A stretch of 64,000 nt of DNA from Eubacterium sp. AF36-5BH (GTDB lineage: Bacteria > Bacillota > Clostridia > Lachnospirales > Lachnospiraceae). Position 1 is the first letter of the stretch; each line of letters opens with the position of its first letter. Under the pieces are notes generated by a model. It ran no database searches and was not told the origin of the DNA. It was given only the letters and a program-made list of their open reading frames with translations. This document shows, piece by piece, positions 17,244-27,179 of the stretch. The position numbers and the translations under genes are program-made. Location of the stretch: assembly GCF_003460505.1 (NCBI RefSeq), contig NZ_QTVG01000001.1, positions 124,001 to 188,000 on the forward strand, read 5' to 3'.

Positions 17244-19019
17244 TTATTTTGCCAGTTTTTTAAACTTTGTCTCGTATGTTACACCACCATATCTAAGCTG
17301 TCTTAACATTTTCTTGCCACCCTTTAAAACATAATTATTTTTCTGGTTATGGTATTTCTTAAGTTTGAAATGTAACTGGTATGTTCCTATTGTTATCTGT
17401 GTAACCTTATTTTTGCTACTAATTACAGTATCATATCCTAATGTCTTATTATTCTGATCCTTAATTCTTAAGCAAGGTTCTCCTTTAAACAATACAGTTG
17501 AAATATAAATTTTGAAAATCTTCTTCTCACCATTTACCGTACCTGTATGTTTCCATGTTCCTGTCCAAAATCTTACTTTGTGTTTAAACTTCTTCATTTG
17601 GTTATAAAGAGTTGCGGCCTTCTTGTTATTGCCTTTAATTGAATTAAGCATTGTCATAGCTTCGTCATACTTACCACTCTCTCCAAGTTTCACAGCCTGA
17701 GCATAAGTTGAGTCACTTAAGTTAGCTCCATTTGTGAATTTTGAAATACTGTTGTAAAGTTTTAAACCTTCCTCTGACTTACCATTATTAATTAAGGTTT
17801 TGGCATACGCATAACCATAAGTTCCATATTCACTAGCGTATGACTTGTCCTTTGCATAAACATTCTTAATAGTATTCCATGCGGTAGTATAATCCTGCTT
17901 TAAGTAATATACTTTTGCCATGCCGGCACTTGCCTTATTTACTAATGTAAAATCTGATGCCACATTGGCACTATTCTGGAATAACTTCATTGCCTTGTCG
18001 TAATCTTTGCTTTCAAGTGCCTTATTTCCATCATAGTAATCTACAAAAGCTCCTGCCATTTTACCGTATTCTGAACTCTTGTCTGTCTTATAACTTTTTG
18101 TAAAATATTCTTCTGCCTTGGTTTCATCTTTTGAATCTAAAGCCTTAAGACCTAAGTTATAATAAGCCTCTGCCAAATATCCTTCACTCTTTAAGAATCC
18201 ATCCAAATCAGAAAATGACTTAGCTGCCTGTTCGTACTTCTTGTTATCAAGTAATTTCTTTGCTGCCTTGTATTTGTTATTAGGTACTGAAAATACTGCA
18301 AAGCCACCGCCTACTGCCGCTAAAATTGCTACAACCACTACACCTGTAATGACATATTTTTTCTTTACAGATTTTCTTCTGTGGGCTTTCTTCTTTTCCA
18401 CACTCTGACGTCTTTCTTCTGCATTCTTTAACAAAAGATATTTCTGTTCAGATGTTTTTAAAATCTTAGCTGAATCCTTATACCATGAAATACGTTTTAG
18501 AATTTCAATGCCGTTTCCCATGTTAATGTAGTCTTCTTTTGCCAAATCTTCTTTTGCTATAACATAATTGTCTTCATAATCTTTAAGTTTTGCTTTTGCA
18601 AAAATATCTAAATTATCAATCTCGCCTGTGCTTTCCCATACAGATTCTTCCTTTGACCAAACGCCACCGTTTTCAAAAATAATTCTGTCAATCTGTATTT
18701 TAATATCCTTTGTATTTTTGTTAAGCTTAATTAATATATCATTTCCTTTTGACTGTAAATAACCTAAAGCTAAATCAGTATAACTTTGATTTATTGTTTC
18801 CTCTTCGCCTTTTTCATTTGTAACAATCAGTCTTAAATTAATTTCTTTGATCGTTTCCTGAAATATATTTGCAAATGTCAAAGTCAAAGAAACTGATTCT
18901 TCATCTACCTCCGGAGTTATTTTTCCTTCCTGAAAAATAATAGGGCTACCATATGTCCATAGGTTCTTCTCCAAGTCTTTTGGAATATTTGTCTGTTCAA
19001 TGTTCTTATTCTCTTCCAT
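17244..19019 (-). CDS. Membrane-anchored TPR protein
   Basis: 591 aa. Residues 1-200 form a cytoplasmic region with a beta-rich part (EVDEESVSLTLTFANIF). A basic stretch (KKKAHRRKSVKKK) leads into one span at about 222-244 (VITGVVVVAILAAVGGGF). An outer part of TPR-like repeats follows (KYEQAAKSFSDLD, EAYYNLGLKALDSKDETKAEEYFTKSY and others, about 250-480), then a C-terminal beta domain of about 110 residues (KHKVRFWTGTWKHTGTVNGE). It has no cleavable signal; the span inserts it as a type II protein. It probably acts as a scaffold at the envelope together with the transglutaminase-like protein. TAGGAGGCAT precedes the ATG; it is the first gene of the operon. Confidence 0.75.
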   Translation of the reverse strand: MEENKNIEQTNIPKDLEKNLWTYGSPIIFQEGKITPEVDEESVSLTLTFANIFQETIKEINLRLIVTNEKGEEETINQSYTDLALGYLQSKGNDILIKLNKNTKDIKIQIDRIIFENGGVWSKEESVWESTGEIDNLDIFAKAKLKDYEDNYVIAKEDLAKEDYINMGNGIEILKRISWYKDSAKILKTSEQKYLLLKNAEERRQSVEKKKAHRRKSVKKKYVITGVVVVAILAAVGGGFAVFSVPNNKYKAAKKLLDNKKYEQAAKSFSDLDGFLKSEGYLAEAYYNLGLKALDSKDETKAEEYFTKSYKTDKSSEYGKMAGAFVDYYDGNKALESKDYDKAMKLFQNSANVASDFTLVNKASAGMAKVYYLKQDYTTAWNTIKNVYAKDKSYASEYGTYGYAYAKTLINNGKSEEGLKLYNSISKFTNGANLSDSTYAQAVKLGESGKYDEAMTMLNSIKGNNKKAATLYNQMKKFKHKVRFWTGTWKHTGTVNGEKKIFKIYISTVLFKGEPCLRIKDQNNKTLGYDTVISSKNKVTQITIGTYQLHFKLKKYHNQKNNYVLKGGKKMLRQLRYGGVTYETKFKKLAK

Positions 19020-19073
19020 TTTTATGCCTCCTATATCAATTTCTCATTTTACCATATTTGAATGTAAAAAAAA

Positions 19074-19117
19074 AGAACTACCACCAAACATTTTTCAAAT
19101 GTCTTAGTAGCAGTTCT
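19074..19117 (-). terminator. Terminator after the GH16 glucanase gene
   Basis: A long stem (AGAACTGCTACTAA paired with TTGGTGGTAGTTCT, continued by ACATTT/AAATGT past a bulged G) is followed on the minus strand by nine T residues. It lies 58 bases after the GH16 stop. Confidence 0.85.
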
Positions 19118-19175
19118 CTATGATTTACTCAAATTTACTTTTTATACAATTATTAACTTTTAAGCTGAAAAAGGT

Positions 19176-20441
19176 TTATTTTTTAATCTTTACCTTCTTT
19201 GCTTTTGACCATGCGCCGTAAATTTTCTTGCCCTTGTAAACCTTGTACGCTCTAACCTTTACATAGCATGTTTCTTTTTTTCTAAAACCTTTAAGTGTAA
19301 CTTTTGTCTTTGTTGTCTTTTTATCTACATAACCCTGGAATTTCTTATTGTCACATGTACGAACAATATAACCCTTTGCAGTTTTAACTTTCTTGATTGT
19401 TACCTTAACTTTTTTGCCTTTAACATTTTTTATTGAAATTGAAGCCTTTGCAGGTTTTGCCTTTGCAGCTTTCTCTGCTGCAGCCTGCTCTTTTGCCTTT
19501 TTGTCTGCTTCTTCCTGTTTTTTCTTTTCTGCGGCAATTTCTGCAGGACTTTTTTCTTTGTAGTATCTTACATAATCGACTTCCATTGTTCTGTTCCAGC
19601 TTGTATCATAAGGCGGATTTCCCTGTGCAAGATTACCTCCACAAGCTACGTTAAACAATAAATAGTAATCGTCATTTAAAACACTTCTCCGTCCTGCATA
19701 AGTGCCAGTATTTAAATCTGCTGTTGAGAATGTTTCGTTGAAATCTGTTATTCTTACATACCTGTCTGTCCATGTGCCATATACACTTAACAACTGACCA
19801 TCAATGTAGAAAGCACAAATCTTTCCATCTCTGTAACATCCATATGTATGCCATTCTGTTTTGTTATCAACATTTTTGTTTGTGTAAATGTACTGATCAG
19901 CTCCATTCCATTTTGGATAATGAATTGTACTTTGAATATCTGATCTTGTATTGAAAGCTTCCATTATGTCAATTTCACCACATGCAGGCCATTTCTTGCC
20001 ATTAGTTCCAAGCATCCAAAATGCCGGCCAAATTCCCTTTGATGATGGAATCTTTATTTTTGCTTCAACATACCCTAATCCAATATTAACTTTTCCTGTT
20101 CCCGTAATTCTAGCCGATGTCCAATTGTATGTGGTTCCATTAGCTTTTGTTTTTTCAGTTTGCGCTTTGATTTTCATAGTTCCATTAGAGACAGAAACAT
20201 TTTCTGCCTTGTAGTATTCTTTTTCATTGTTTCCCCAGCCACGGTTTCCATATTCTATACCGTTACCAATTTGTGGTGTCCAATAAGCATCATTTAATGA
20301 AGTTCCATCAAATTCATCTGACCATGATAGCTTAAAATTATTTAAGTTAACATCTGATGGTACAGAGTCTGCTGCTGAAACACCAACACACATTGCAAGT
20401 GTTGCAACCATTGAAGCTGCTAACAAAACTATTTTTCTCAT
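19176..20441 (-). CDS. Secreted GH16 beta-glucanase with Fn3-like module
   Basis: 421 aa from the chosen start (MRKIVLLAASMVATLAM). Signal peptide about 1-24 ending SAAD. The GH16 domain has the catalytic block GEIDIMEAF (nucleophile E156, D158, acid/base E161). Around it are WSDEFDGTSLNDAYW, GIWPAFWML and TVEVDYVRYYKE-like sequence typical of laminarinase or lichenase clades. An Ala/Lys/Glu-rich linker (about 310-330) leads to a basic Fn3-like module at the C-terminus. It cleaves beta-1,3 or mixed-linkage beta-glucan outside the cell; which of these is not decidable. AGGAGGCATATA fixes the start; a longer frame would add 16 residues. Three 20-bp repeats stand upstream. Confidence 0.88.
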   Translation of the reverse strand: MRKIVLLAASMVATLAMCVGVSAADSVPSDVNLNNFKLSWSDEFDGTSLNDAYWTPQIGNGIEYGNRGWGNNEKEYYKAENVSVSNGTMKIKAQTEKTKANGTTYNWTSARITGTGKVNIGLGYVEAKIKIPSSKGIWPAFWMLGTNGKKWPACGEIDIMEAFNTRSDIQSTIHYPKWNGADQYIYTNKNVDNKTEWHTYGCYRDGKICAFYIDGQLLSVYGTWTDRYVRITDFNETFSTADLNTGTYAGRRSVLNDDYYLLFNVACGGNLAQGNPPYDTSWNRTMEVDYVRYYKEKSPAEIAAEKKKQEEADKKAKEQAAAEKAAKAKPAKASISIKNVKGKKVKVTIKKVKTAKGYIVRTCDNKKFQGYVDKKTTKTKVTLKGFRKKETCYVKVRAYKVYKGKKIYGAWSKAKKVKIKK

Positions 20442-20510
20442 TATATGCCTCCTAAAATCTAAAACCCTTTCGTAAAAAGAGAGTAACATATAAAAATGTT
20501 TTTTTCATTA

Positions 20511-20570
20511 TTGTCTAAAAAACGATACCCTTTTCTAAAAAAAATGTACCTTATCTAAATATAAAAAACC
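20511..20570 (-). repeat. Three tandem 20-bp direct repeats upstream of the GH16 gene
   Basis: Units occupy 20511-20530, 20531-20550 and 20551-20570 exactly. On the plus strand all share TTnTCTAAA at the start and ACC near the end with an A-rich centre. A period of 20 bp (about two helical turns) puts the core on one face of the DNA. They lie about 70-130 bases before the GH16 start, directly upstream of a weak promoter-like TAGACA-17-TTTATA on the minus strand. This is the layout of an activator site. The last unit touches the ldh terminator. Confidence 0.6.
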
Positions 20571-20624
20571 GGCGATTTCAGATGCTCTGTTTTTAATAAA
20601 CAGTGCTAATCCTCGTCTCCGGTT
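20567..20624 (-). terminator. Terminator after the D-LDH-like gene
   Basis: On the minus strand AACCGG pairs with CCGGTT at the base and CTGTTT with AAACAG inside, with internal loops, followed by TTTTTATA. It begins 16 bases after the dehydrogenase stop. Confidence 0.65.
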
Positions 20625-20639
20625 CTTCATAAGTGTATG

Positions 20640-21629
20640 TTATTTTACAATGTTACTTTCAATTAAATTGCCTTCCATAAAAGATTTTGCATTCTCCATT
20701 GTTGTGTAACTAATTGCCTCTAATGCTTCATCTGTTAGGAATGCCTGATGAGAAGTTACAATTACATTTGGGAAAGACAATAATCTTGAAGTAATTGATG
20801 ACTCTAAAATATCATCTTCTCTGTTTTCAAATACATTGTCCGTTTCCTCCTCATAAACATCCAAACCTATGCTGTGGAATTTATGCTCTCTTATTCCCTT
20901 TATTAAGTCTTCTGTATCAATTAAGGCTCCTCTTGATGTGTTTACTAAAACAACATTATTTTTCATTTTCTTAATTGTCTTTTTGTTTATCATATGGTAA
21001 GAATCATCTGTTAAAGGACAGTGAAGGGATATCAAATCACTTCTCTCTAACAGTTCGTCCAATGTTACATACTCAACAAAATCAAGGTCAGGGTTTTCAT
21101 ATATGTCATAAGCAATAACTTTCATGCCAAAACCTTTGCATATACGACACATTGCTGCGCCTATTTTTCCTGTACCGATTATACCTGCTGTCTTGTTATG
21201 GAAATTAACACCTGTTAATCCTACCAGACTAAAATTATTCTCTCTTACCTTAATGTATGCCTTATGAATATGTCTGTTACATGCAAGAGCTAAAGCCATT
21301 GCGTGTTCAGCAATTGCCTCCGGCGAATATCCCGGCACTCTAAAAACTGTTATACCCACCTGATTACATGCCTTAATATCCACATTATTAAAGCCTGCAC
21401 ATCTTAGGAGAATCAACTTAACCCCATTTTCAGCCAAAGCTTTTATAACATTTTCACTTAAATTAGAATTTACAAATGCACAAACTCCTTCAAACCCTTT
21501 TGCATATTTTGCAGTTGCCTCCGAAATATCTGAATCTGTGTATTCTATTTCTATGTTCTTATATTCTCCGGCTACCTTGTCAAAAGACTCTTTGTCATAC
21601 TTCTTTGCATCATAAAATAAAATCTTCAT
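20640..21629 (-). CDS. ldhA: D-lactate dehydrogenase-like 2-hydroxyacid dehydrogenase
   Basis: 329 aa, standard for the D-isomer-specific 2-hydroxyacid dehydrogenases. The nucleotide-binding domain has GTGKIGAAMCRICKGFGMKVIAYD. Catalytic Arg lies in VLVNTSRGALIDTEDL, Glu in LDVYEEETDNVFEN, and His in NVIVTSHQAFLTDEAL. The DNVF(E)NREDD stretch resembles D-lactate dehydrogenase rather than phosphoglycerate dehydrogenase. It would reduce pyruvate to D-lactate in fermentation and regenerate NAD+; the exact substrate is inferred from similarity. TAGGAGGCAT precedes the ATG. It follows the ATPase D subunit by 100 bases on the same strand without a visible terminator between them. Confidence 0.85.
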   Translation of the reverse strand: MKILFYDAKKYDKESFDKVAGEYKNIEIEYTDSDISEATAKYAKGFEGVCAFVNSNLSENVIKALAENGVKLILLRCAGFNNVDIKACNQVGITVFRVPGYSPEAIAEHAMALALACNRHIHKAYIKVRENNFSLVGLTGVNFHNKTAGIIGTGKIGAAMCRICKGFGMKVIAYDIYENPDLDFVEYVTLDELLERSDLISLHCPLTDDSYHMINKKTIKKMKNNVVLVNTSRGALIDTEDLIKGIREHKFHSIGLDVYEEETDNVFENREDDILESSITSRLLSFPNVIVTSHQAFLTDEALEAISYTTMENAKSFMEGNLIESNIVK

Positions 21630-21729
21630 AATATGCCTCCTACTGCCTCTTTCATAGATTTGTACTTTGTCTGATGATTAAACCCTGGTATTACTACCTT
21701 AACCTTACAAAGAAAAGTATAACATTTTT

Positions 21730-22416
21730 CTATTTTTTGTATGTTGCAAATGCAACATTATCCATGATTTTCTTTTCTTGAATATTTTCTTCAATCATCA
21801 TATCTTTAACTTTCATTAGACGAATTTGTGTGCTTCGTTCATTTTCATCTAATTTCATTGTTATATATTTTATATTGTCCAAAGCTTCAGGAATTATTAC
21901 ATGCTCAAGCGCATTTACCCTTCTTCTCGTTTTTTCTATTTCTGATGCCATTAGCTGACAGGATTTTTCTACCTGAGCAAGTTTTAACATATCTTCAAAC
22001 ACAGAAGATAATGAATATACTGCATCGTCTAAGTCTCCTGCTGTAAAAGCATATCCGTAAGAGTAAATGTCATTTCCCTTAATATCATTTTTTGTCTGAA
22101 ATTCAGGAATTTCGACACTCATAACGTTTTTAAACTGCTGCTTTATTTCTAAAGTTTTCCCAGTAGCCATTAATGCGGTGTTTAACACCTGTTCACTCAT
22201 GCCCGCTCTTGCTACCGCAAATTCCATATTAGCAGCTTTTAATCCTTTTTCAACCTTTAATCTTAAGTCCATGTTTTCTTTTATTAAATCCATAAACTGA
22301 CGGACAAGTTCGTCTCGTTTATCTTTTAAAAGTTTATGGCCTCTTGTGGCTGACAAAAGTTTCTTTTTTTGTTTTGTTAGTTCCATACGGGTTGGATTCA
22401 CTCTTGTTCCTGCCAT
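21730..22416 (-). CDS. atpD: V-type ATPase subunit D (central stalk)
   Basis: 228 aa. It starts MAGTRVNPTRMELTKQKKKL, the family's conserved N-terminus, and is largely helical with a C-terminal coiled coil (SCQLMASEIEKTRRRVNALEH). Subunit D is the rotor axle that turns inside the A3B3 head and couples it to the membrane ring through F and C. GCGAGGTAGAG precedes the ATG. It is the last gene of the ATPase operon, but about 280 bases holding a MITE-like repeat separate it from subunit B, so expression may depend on read-through across that element. Confidence 0.95.
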   Translation of the reverse strand: MAGTRVNPTRMELTKQKKKLLSATRGHKLLKDKRDELVRQFMDLIKENMDLRLKVEKGLKAANMEFAVARAGMSEQVLNTALMATGKTLEIKQQFKNVMSVEIPEFQTKNDIKGNDIYSYGYAFTAGDLDDAVYSLSSVFEDMLKLAQVEKSCQLMASEIEKTRRRVNALEHVIIPEALDNIKYITMKLDENERSTQIRLMKVKDMMIEENIQEKKIMDNVAFATYKK

Positions 22417-22447
22417 ACTCTACCTCGCTTTAAAATCCACTACTTCA

Positions 22448-22609
22448 TTCAACATTCCTTTTCAAGCGATATTCAATTTAACGAAAGCACGCTCCCGCTG
22501 CTTCCACCTCGTAGCGGTTCTATCAAGCCGACTTCGCTGCCTTGATGAACCGACGGGTTCCAAGCACTTTCTTTTAAATTTGAATATTGCTTGAAAATAT
22601 ATTGTTGAA
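22448..22609. mobile_element. MITE-like palindromic element between atpB and atpD
   Basis: A 162-bp element has imperfect terminal inverted repeats of about 40 bases. The left end reads TTCAACATTCC then TTTTCAAGCGATATTCAA. The right end, inverted, reads TTCAACAATATA then TTTTCAAGCAATATTCAA. Both continue into TTTAA and GAAAG. The inside is GC-richer than the genome and folds into a second stem (CGGTTC-ATCAAG paired with CTTGAT-GAACCG). No ORF is credible inside. It carries 23 bases (22481-22503) repeated at 42807-42829. No target-site duplication could be confirmed by eye. Confidence 0.55.
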
Positions 22610-22699
22610 CGTAACTATTTAATTTGGTTTTAAAATAATCATGCTTATACTTTTTAATATCATTGCTATATGATTTGATTGGATTTTATTCTACATTCT

Positions 22700-24076
22700 C
22701 TATTTGTTGCCTTTGTAGTATTTTTCTAAATATTTGTCGTCTATTCGTTTTAGTTCTGATTTTGGTAGCATTGATAATAGTTCCCAACCTATGTCCATTG
22801 TTTCTATTATGGTTCTGTTGGTATCGTAGCCTTGTGATACATATTTTTTCTCGAACTCATCTGCAAACTTGGCATATATTAAGTCTATGTCGGATAAAGC
22901 TGCCTCGCCTAAGATTGTCATTAGTTCTTTGGCATCTTTTCCTCTTGCATAAGCTGAGAATAACTGGTTCATTACGTTGCTGTGATCTTCTCTTGTTTTT
23001 CCTTCGCCGATACCTTTGTCTTTTAATCTTGATAGAGATGGTAAAACATCAATTGGTGGTGTAATGCCTTTTCTATATAATTCTCTGCTTAAAATAATCT
23101 GACCTTCTGTGATATATCCTGTTAAGTCAGGGATTGGATGAGTCTTGTCATCTTCTGGCATTGTTAAAATGGGTATCATTGTTATACTACCGTTTGAGCC
23201 TTTTCTTCTTCCTGCGCGTTCATATAAAGTTGCCAGGTCAGTGTACATGTATCCCGGATAACCTCTACGTCCCGGAACTTCTTTTCTTGCTGCTGAAACT
23301 TCTCTTAAGGCATCAGCGTAGTTTGTAATATCTGTTATTATTACAAGAACATGCATGTCTTTTTCAAAGGCTAAGTATTCGGCTGCTGTTAGTGCCATTC
23401 TTGGTGTGGCAATACGCTCAACTGCCGGATCATTTGCCAGGTTCATAAACATTACTGTTCTGTCAATTGCCCCTGTTTCCTTAAAGCTGTTTACAAAATA
23501 ATTTGACTCTTCAAATGTAATACCAACTGCTGCGAATACTACTGCGAAAGGTTCATCTGTTCCTATAACTTTTGCCTGTTTTGCAATCTGCGCTGCCAGG
23601 TTAGCATGTGGCAAACCTGAGGCTGAAAAAATTGGTAGTTTCTGTCCTCTAACCAATGTGTTCAAACCATCAATTGCAGAAATACCTGTCTGAATAAATT
23701 CTGACGGATAATTTCTTGCTGCCGGATTCATTGCAATACCATTAATGTCTTTTCTTTCATCAGGTAGAATGTCCGGTCCTTTATCTATTGGATTTCCAAG
23801 TCCGTCAAATACTCGACCAAGCATATCCATTGAAACTCCAAGTTCCATGCTTCGTCCAAGAAATCTTACTTTACTGTTAGAAAGATTAATACCTGTAGAA
23901 GCTTCAAACAACTGAACTAATGCGTTAGTTCCATTTACTTCCAATACTTTACAACGACGGGTTTCACCGTTTGCAAGTTCAATTTCACCTAATTCGTCAT
24001 AGGTTACCCCTTCAACATCTCTAACTAACATTAAAGGGCCGGCAACTTCCTGAATAGTTCTATATTCCTTTGGCAT
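22700..24076 (-). CDS. atpB: V-type ATPase subunit B
   Basis: 458 aa, full length. It starts [20 protein letters not shown]. The non-catalytic nucleotide-binding subunit lacks a canonical P-loop ([16 protein letters not shown] at that position) and keeps [23 protein letters not shown]. Three B and three A subunits form the head. The ATG lies one base after the stop of atpA, with GGAGGAAGACTAAT inside the atpA end, so translation is coupled. A MITE-like element follows before atpD. Confidence 0.96.
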   Translation of the reverse strand: MPKEYRTIQEVAGPLMLVRDVEGVTYDELGEIELANGETRRCKVLEVNGTNALVQLFEASTGINLSNSKVRFLGRSMELGVSMDMLGRVFDGLGNPIDKGPDILPDERKDINGIAMNPAARNYPSEFIQTGISAIDGLNTLVRGQKLPIFSASGLPHANLAAQIAKQAKVIGTDEPFAVVFAAVGITFEESNYFVNSFKETGAIDRTVMFMNLANDPAVERIATPRMALTAAEYLAFEKDMHVLVIITDITNYADALREVSAARKEVPGRRGYPGYMYTDLATLYERAGRRKGSNGSITMIPILTMPEDDKTHPIPDLTGYITEGQIILSRELYRKGITPPIDVLPSLSRLKDKGIGEGKTREDHSNVMNQLFSAYARGKDAKELMTILGEAALSDIDLIYAKFADEFEKKYVSQGYDTNRTIIETMDIGWELLSMLPKSELKRIDDKYLEKYYKGNK

Positions 24077-24077
24077 A

Positions 24078-25850
24078 TTAGTCTTCCTCCTTACTTAAAG
24101 CATTTGCGATTTCAAGAGATAACTGATTATTAATTCTGTCAAATTCACTCTCAATATTATCTTCGTGTGTATATTTAAAACGACCAATGGCTTCTCTTAC
24201 AGGCATTTTTATAAGGTCATTTATATTTGCACCTTTGTTTAGTGCATCCATTGCCTCCTCATAAAATCCCATAACCAATTTCATCATCATGTTCTGTTTT
24301 TCCAAAGATGTATAAGTGTCAACTTCATGGAACGAGTTCTGATGTAAATAATCCTCTCTTATGGAACGGGCAGCTTCCATTTTCAAACGGTCAGGTGCAG
24401 ACAAGGCATCCATACCTACCATTTTTACTATTTCTTCCAACTCTGCTTCTTCCTGAAGTAAAGTCATTAACTTTTGTCTTAAAATAAGCCAGTCCTTATC
24501 AACATTTTCCGTAAACCATGAACCAATACTGTCAATATAAAGTGAATAACTTGTAAGCCAGTTAATTGCCGGGAAATGTCTCTTGTAAGCCAAGGCTGAA
24601 TCAAGTCCCCAGAATACTTTTACAATACGAAGTGTAGCCTGTGATACCGGTTCTGAAATATCACCACCTGGAGGTGATACGGCTCCAATAACTGACAAGG
24701 CTCCGTCTCTGCCTTCTTTTCCAAGTGTTACAACGTCACCTGCTCTTTCATAAAACTGTGCAAGTCTACTTCCTAAGTATGCAGGATAGCCTTCCTCACC
24801 GGGCATTTCTTCAAGTCGGCCTGACATTTCACGAAGAGCCTCTGCCCATCTTGAAGTTGAATCAGCCATAAGGGCTACTGAATATCCCATATCTCTAAAA
24901 TATTCTGCAATTGTTATACCTGTATAAATTGAAGCCTCTCTTGCCGCTACAGGCATATCAGATGTGTTTGCAATTAAAACTGTGCGCTCCATTAACGATT
25001 CGCCTGTTTTTGGATCTTTTAACTCAGGAAATTCATTAAGTACGTCAGTCATTTCATTTCCACGCTCACCGCAACCAATGTAAACTACAATGTCTGCCTC
25101 TGCCCATTTTGCCAGCTGATGCTGGATTACTGTTTTACCACTACCAAAAGGTCCGGGAACTGCTGCCACACCACCTCTTGCTATAGGAAATAATGTATCA
25201 ACAACTCTCTGTCCTGTAATTAATGGCTTGTTAGGATTTTTCTTTTCCTTGTAAGGACGTCCCTTTCGTACAGGCCATTTTTGCATTAATGTGATTTCCT
25301 GCTCACCTTTTTCAGTTTTAATTGTGGCAACTACATCTGTAACAAAATAATTTCCTGACTTTATGCTTGTTACTTCACCTTTCACTCCGTATGGAACCAT
25401 TATTTTCTGTGTAACCACAGGAGTTTCTTTTACTGTACCTAAAATATCCCCTTCTTCAACTACATCTCCAACCTTTGCAGTTGCTTCAAAATCCCATTTC
25501 AATTCACGTTTAAGAGATGGTACCTGAACTCCTCTTTCTAATAGGCTACCCGACACTTTCATAATGTCATCTAACGGTCTTTGTATACCATCATATATAC
25601 TTCCAATTAGTCCGGGTCCCAATTCTACAGACATAGGCGCTCCTGTTGAAACTACAGGTTCACCGGGACCAAGCCCTGCTGTTTCTTCATAAACCTGTAT
25701 TGACGCCTGATCACCATGCATTTCTATAATTTCACCAATTAGTTCTTTGTCACTAACACGAACCACATCAAACATATTGGCATCACGCATTCCATCAGCA
25801 ATAACCAATGGACCTGCCACTTTTCTGATTACTCCCTTGCTATATTCCAT
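24078..25850 (-). CDS. atpA: V-type ATPase catalytic subunit A
   Basis: 590 aa from [20 protein letters not shown]. The Walker A motif is [16 protein letters not shown] and Walker B lies in the [21 protein letters not shown] region. The bulge domain that distinguishes A from F-type beta is present (about 110-200). No intein interrupts the P-loop. It hydrolyses or makes ATP at the A-B interface. A start seven codons upstream (MNRKGQN) is possible, but AAAGGACAG sits just before the chosen ATG. It lies between subunit F (24-base gap) and B. Confidence 0.96.
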   Translation of the reverse strand: MEYSKGVIRKVAGPLVIADGMRDANMFDVVRVSDKELIGEIIEMHGDQASIQVYEETAGLGPGEPVVSTGAPMSVELGPGLIGSIYDGIQRPLDDIMKVSGSLLERGVQVPSLKRELKWDFEATAKVGDVVEEGDILGTVKETPVVTQKIMVPYGVKGEVTSIKSGNYFVTDVVATIKTEKGEQEITLMQKWPVRKGRPYKEKKNPNKPLITGQRVVDTLFPIARGGVAAVPGPFGSGKTVIQHQLAKWAEADIVVYIGCGERGNEMTDVLNEFPELKDPKTGESLMERTVLIANTSDMPVAAREASIYTGITIAEYFRDMGYSVALMADSTSRWAEALREMSGRLEEMPGEEGYPAYLGSRLAQFYERAGDVVTLGKEGRDGALSVIGAVSPPGGDISEPVSQATLRIVKVFWGLDSALAYKRHFPAINWLTSYSLYIDSIGSWFTENVDKDWLILRQKLMTLLQEEAELEEIVKMVGMDALSAPDRLKMEAARSIREDYLHQNSFHEVDTYTSLEKQNMMMKLVMGFYEEAMDALNKGANINDLIKMPVREAIGRFKYTHEDNIESEFDRINNQLSLEIANALSKEED

Positions 25851-25874
25851 ATTCTGTCCTTTCCGGTTCAAATA

Positions 25875-26192
25875 TTATTTTCCAAAAACAATATCTGAGC
25901 CAATTGCCTTTTCTACCGAATCCTTAACTCCTTTAACTCCTGCGCCTGTGTTGCCTTTAACTCCCGGAATTAAAATAATTGCCGGAGTAACTAATTCACT
26001 AAATTTTTCAATTTCACTTTTTATTTCTTCCGCCAGCGATTCAGTAATATATATTATCGGATAGTTTCCATTTGCCAGCTTTTTAAGTATTGCTTCCGCC
26101 TTTGCCTTTTCATCCACCGGGTAAATATCAAGCCCCAATGCCTGAAAACCATATATACTATCGTAATCGCCCATTACTGCTACTTTAAGCAT
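25875..26192 (-). CDS. atpF: V-type ATPase subunit F
   Basis: 105 aa. It starts MLKVAVMGDYDSIYGFQALGLDIYP and ends with ATPase F-like FELVTPAIILIPGVKGN-type sequence. Subunit F caps the D shaft and tunes ATPase activity. It begins inside the last eight bases of the subunit C gene, with AAGGGAAATGT as ribosome site, so the two are translationally coupled. It is followed after 24 bases by subunit A. Confidence 0.93.
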   Translation of the reverse strand: MLKVAVMGDYDSIYGFQALGLDIYPVDEKAKAEAILKKLANGNYPIIYITESLAEEIKSEIEKFSELVTPAIILIPGVKGNTGAGVKGVKDSVEKAIGSDIVFGK

Positions 26193-27153
26193 ACATTTCC
26201 CTTACCCTTTCTTTTATAAAGTCATTGTCAAAACCGTTTAACTTTCCTGACATGATAATTTTCACTGTTTTAATTTCATTTTCTCTTGCAATAACATACG
26301 CAACTATTGGACCAACGGAAAAAGAATTATATTTTTCACTTTTTATATCTTCAATAATTTTGTTATCGCACCAACATTCGAAAACTGATTTTGATTTTTT
26401 TAGTGCTATAGCAAGATCTCCAAAGCCTGAATTTTCCAAGTATTCAAGAACACCTTCAAGGCCACCGTCAACTGCTTTTATTAAATCAGTTATGCTTACT
26501 CCGTTACATGGAACAAGGCATTTTTTTACAAACTCGCTGTCCTTTCCTGTTGCTGCACATCTTACGGCAATTTTGATATTAGCAATTGTTACCTGAGAAT
26601 CTGCGTATTTTCTAATTAACTGATTATCAGACTCATTGCCAGCCTTTTTTATAGCCTCTAAAGTTGCCTTATCAATTAACACATCACACAACTGACCGTT
26701 GCCTGATTTTAAAAGAATCTCCGTTGCTTCTTTTGCAACTCCTGCCATGTTATCAGGTAGTTTGCCGTATTCTCCCTGACGGATTACATCCTTTAAGAAT
26801 TCAGGTTCAATCTTACAGCCTGCCATAAAAATATTTTCCGTTTCATCTTCTGTGCAAACCTGTTTTATTGCTGCCTTTAAATTGTGGAACTCATCCTTGA
26901 TTGTCAGTATGGAAACTACTTTTTCATCTTTTACCAAATCATCCAAAACTCTTTTTGTCTTCTCTGATTCTTCATTAAGCATATGTTCCAAAGTTTCATC
27001 TAAATGACCTTCTCCCCAACCTTTGTCTCTCAAAAATGTCATGCACTGGTCATAGGTTTCCAAATTCAACAAAGCCTGTATGGTGTCATTGCCAAACAAA
27101 CTACTTTCAAGGGCTCGTATTCTTGCAACACCGTAGGTATAATCCATTTCCAT
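26185..27153 (-). CDS. atpC: V-type ATPase subunit C (d-type rotor adaptor)
   Basis: 322 aa, helical, starting MEMDYTYGVARIRALESSLF. This is the conserved N-terminus of the subunit that links the central stalk to the membrane K ring. The rest is divergent, as usual for the family. AGGAGGAAACAC precedes the ATG. Position between E and F in the operon and overlap with F support the call. Identity rests on the N-terminal motif, length and gene order. Confidence 0.92.
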   Translation of the reverse strand: MEMDYTYGVARIRALESSLFGNDTIQALLNLETYDQCMTFLRDKGWGEGHLDETLEHMLNEESEKTKRVLDDLVKDEKVVSILTIKDEFHNLKAAIKQVCTEDETENIFMAGCKIEPEFLKDVIRQGEYGKLPDNMAGVAKEATEILLKSGNGQLCDVLIDKATLEAIKKAGNESDNQLIRKYADSQVTIANIKIAVRCAATGKDSEFVKKCLVPCNGVSITDLIKAVDGGLEGVLEYLENSGFGDLAIALKKSKSVFECWCDNKIIEDIKSEKYNSFSVGPIVAYVIARENEIKTVKIIMSGKLNGFDNDFIKERVREMYA

Positions 27154-27179
27154 AGTGTTTCCTCCTAATATATTTTCTC

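Noticed and set aside
24078-25850. Intein in the V-ATPase A subunit
   Set aside because: The P-loop region is uninterrupted and the length is normal for the family.
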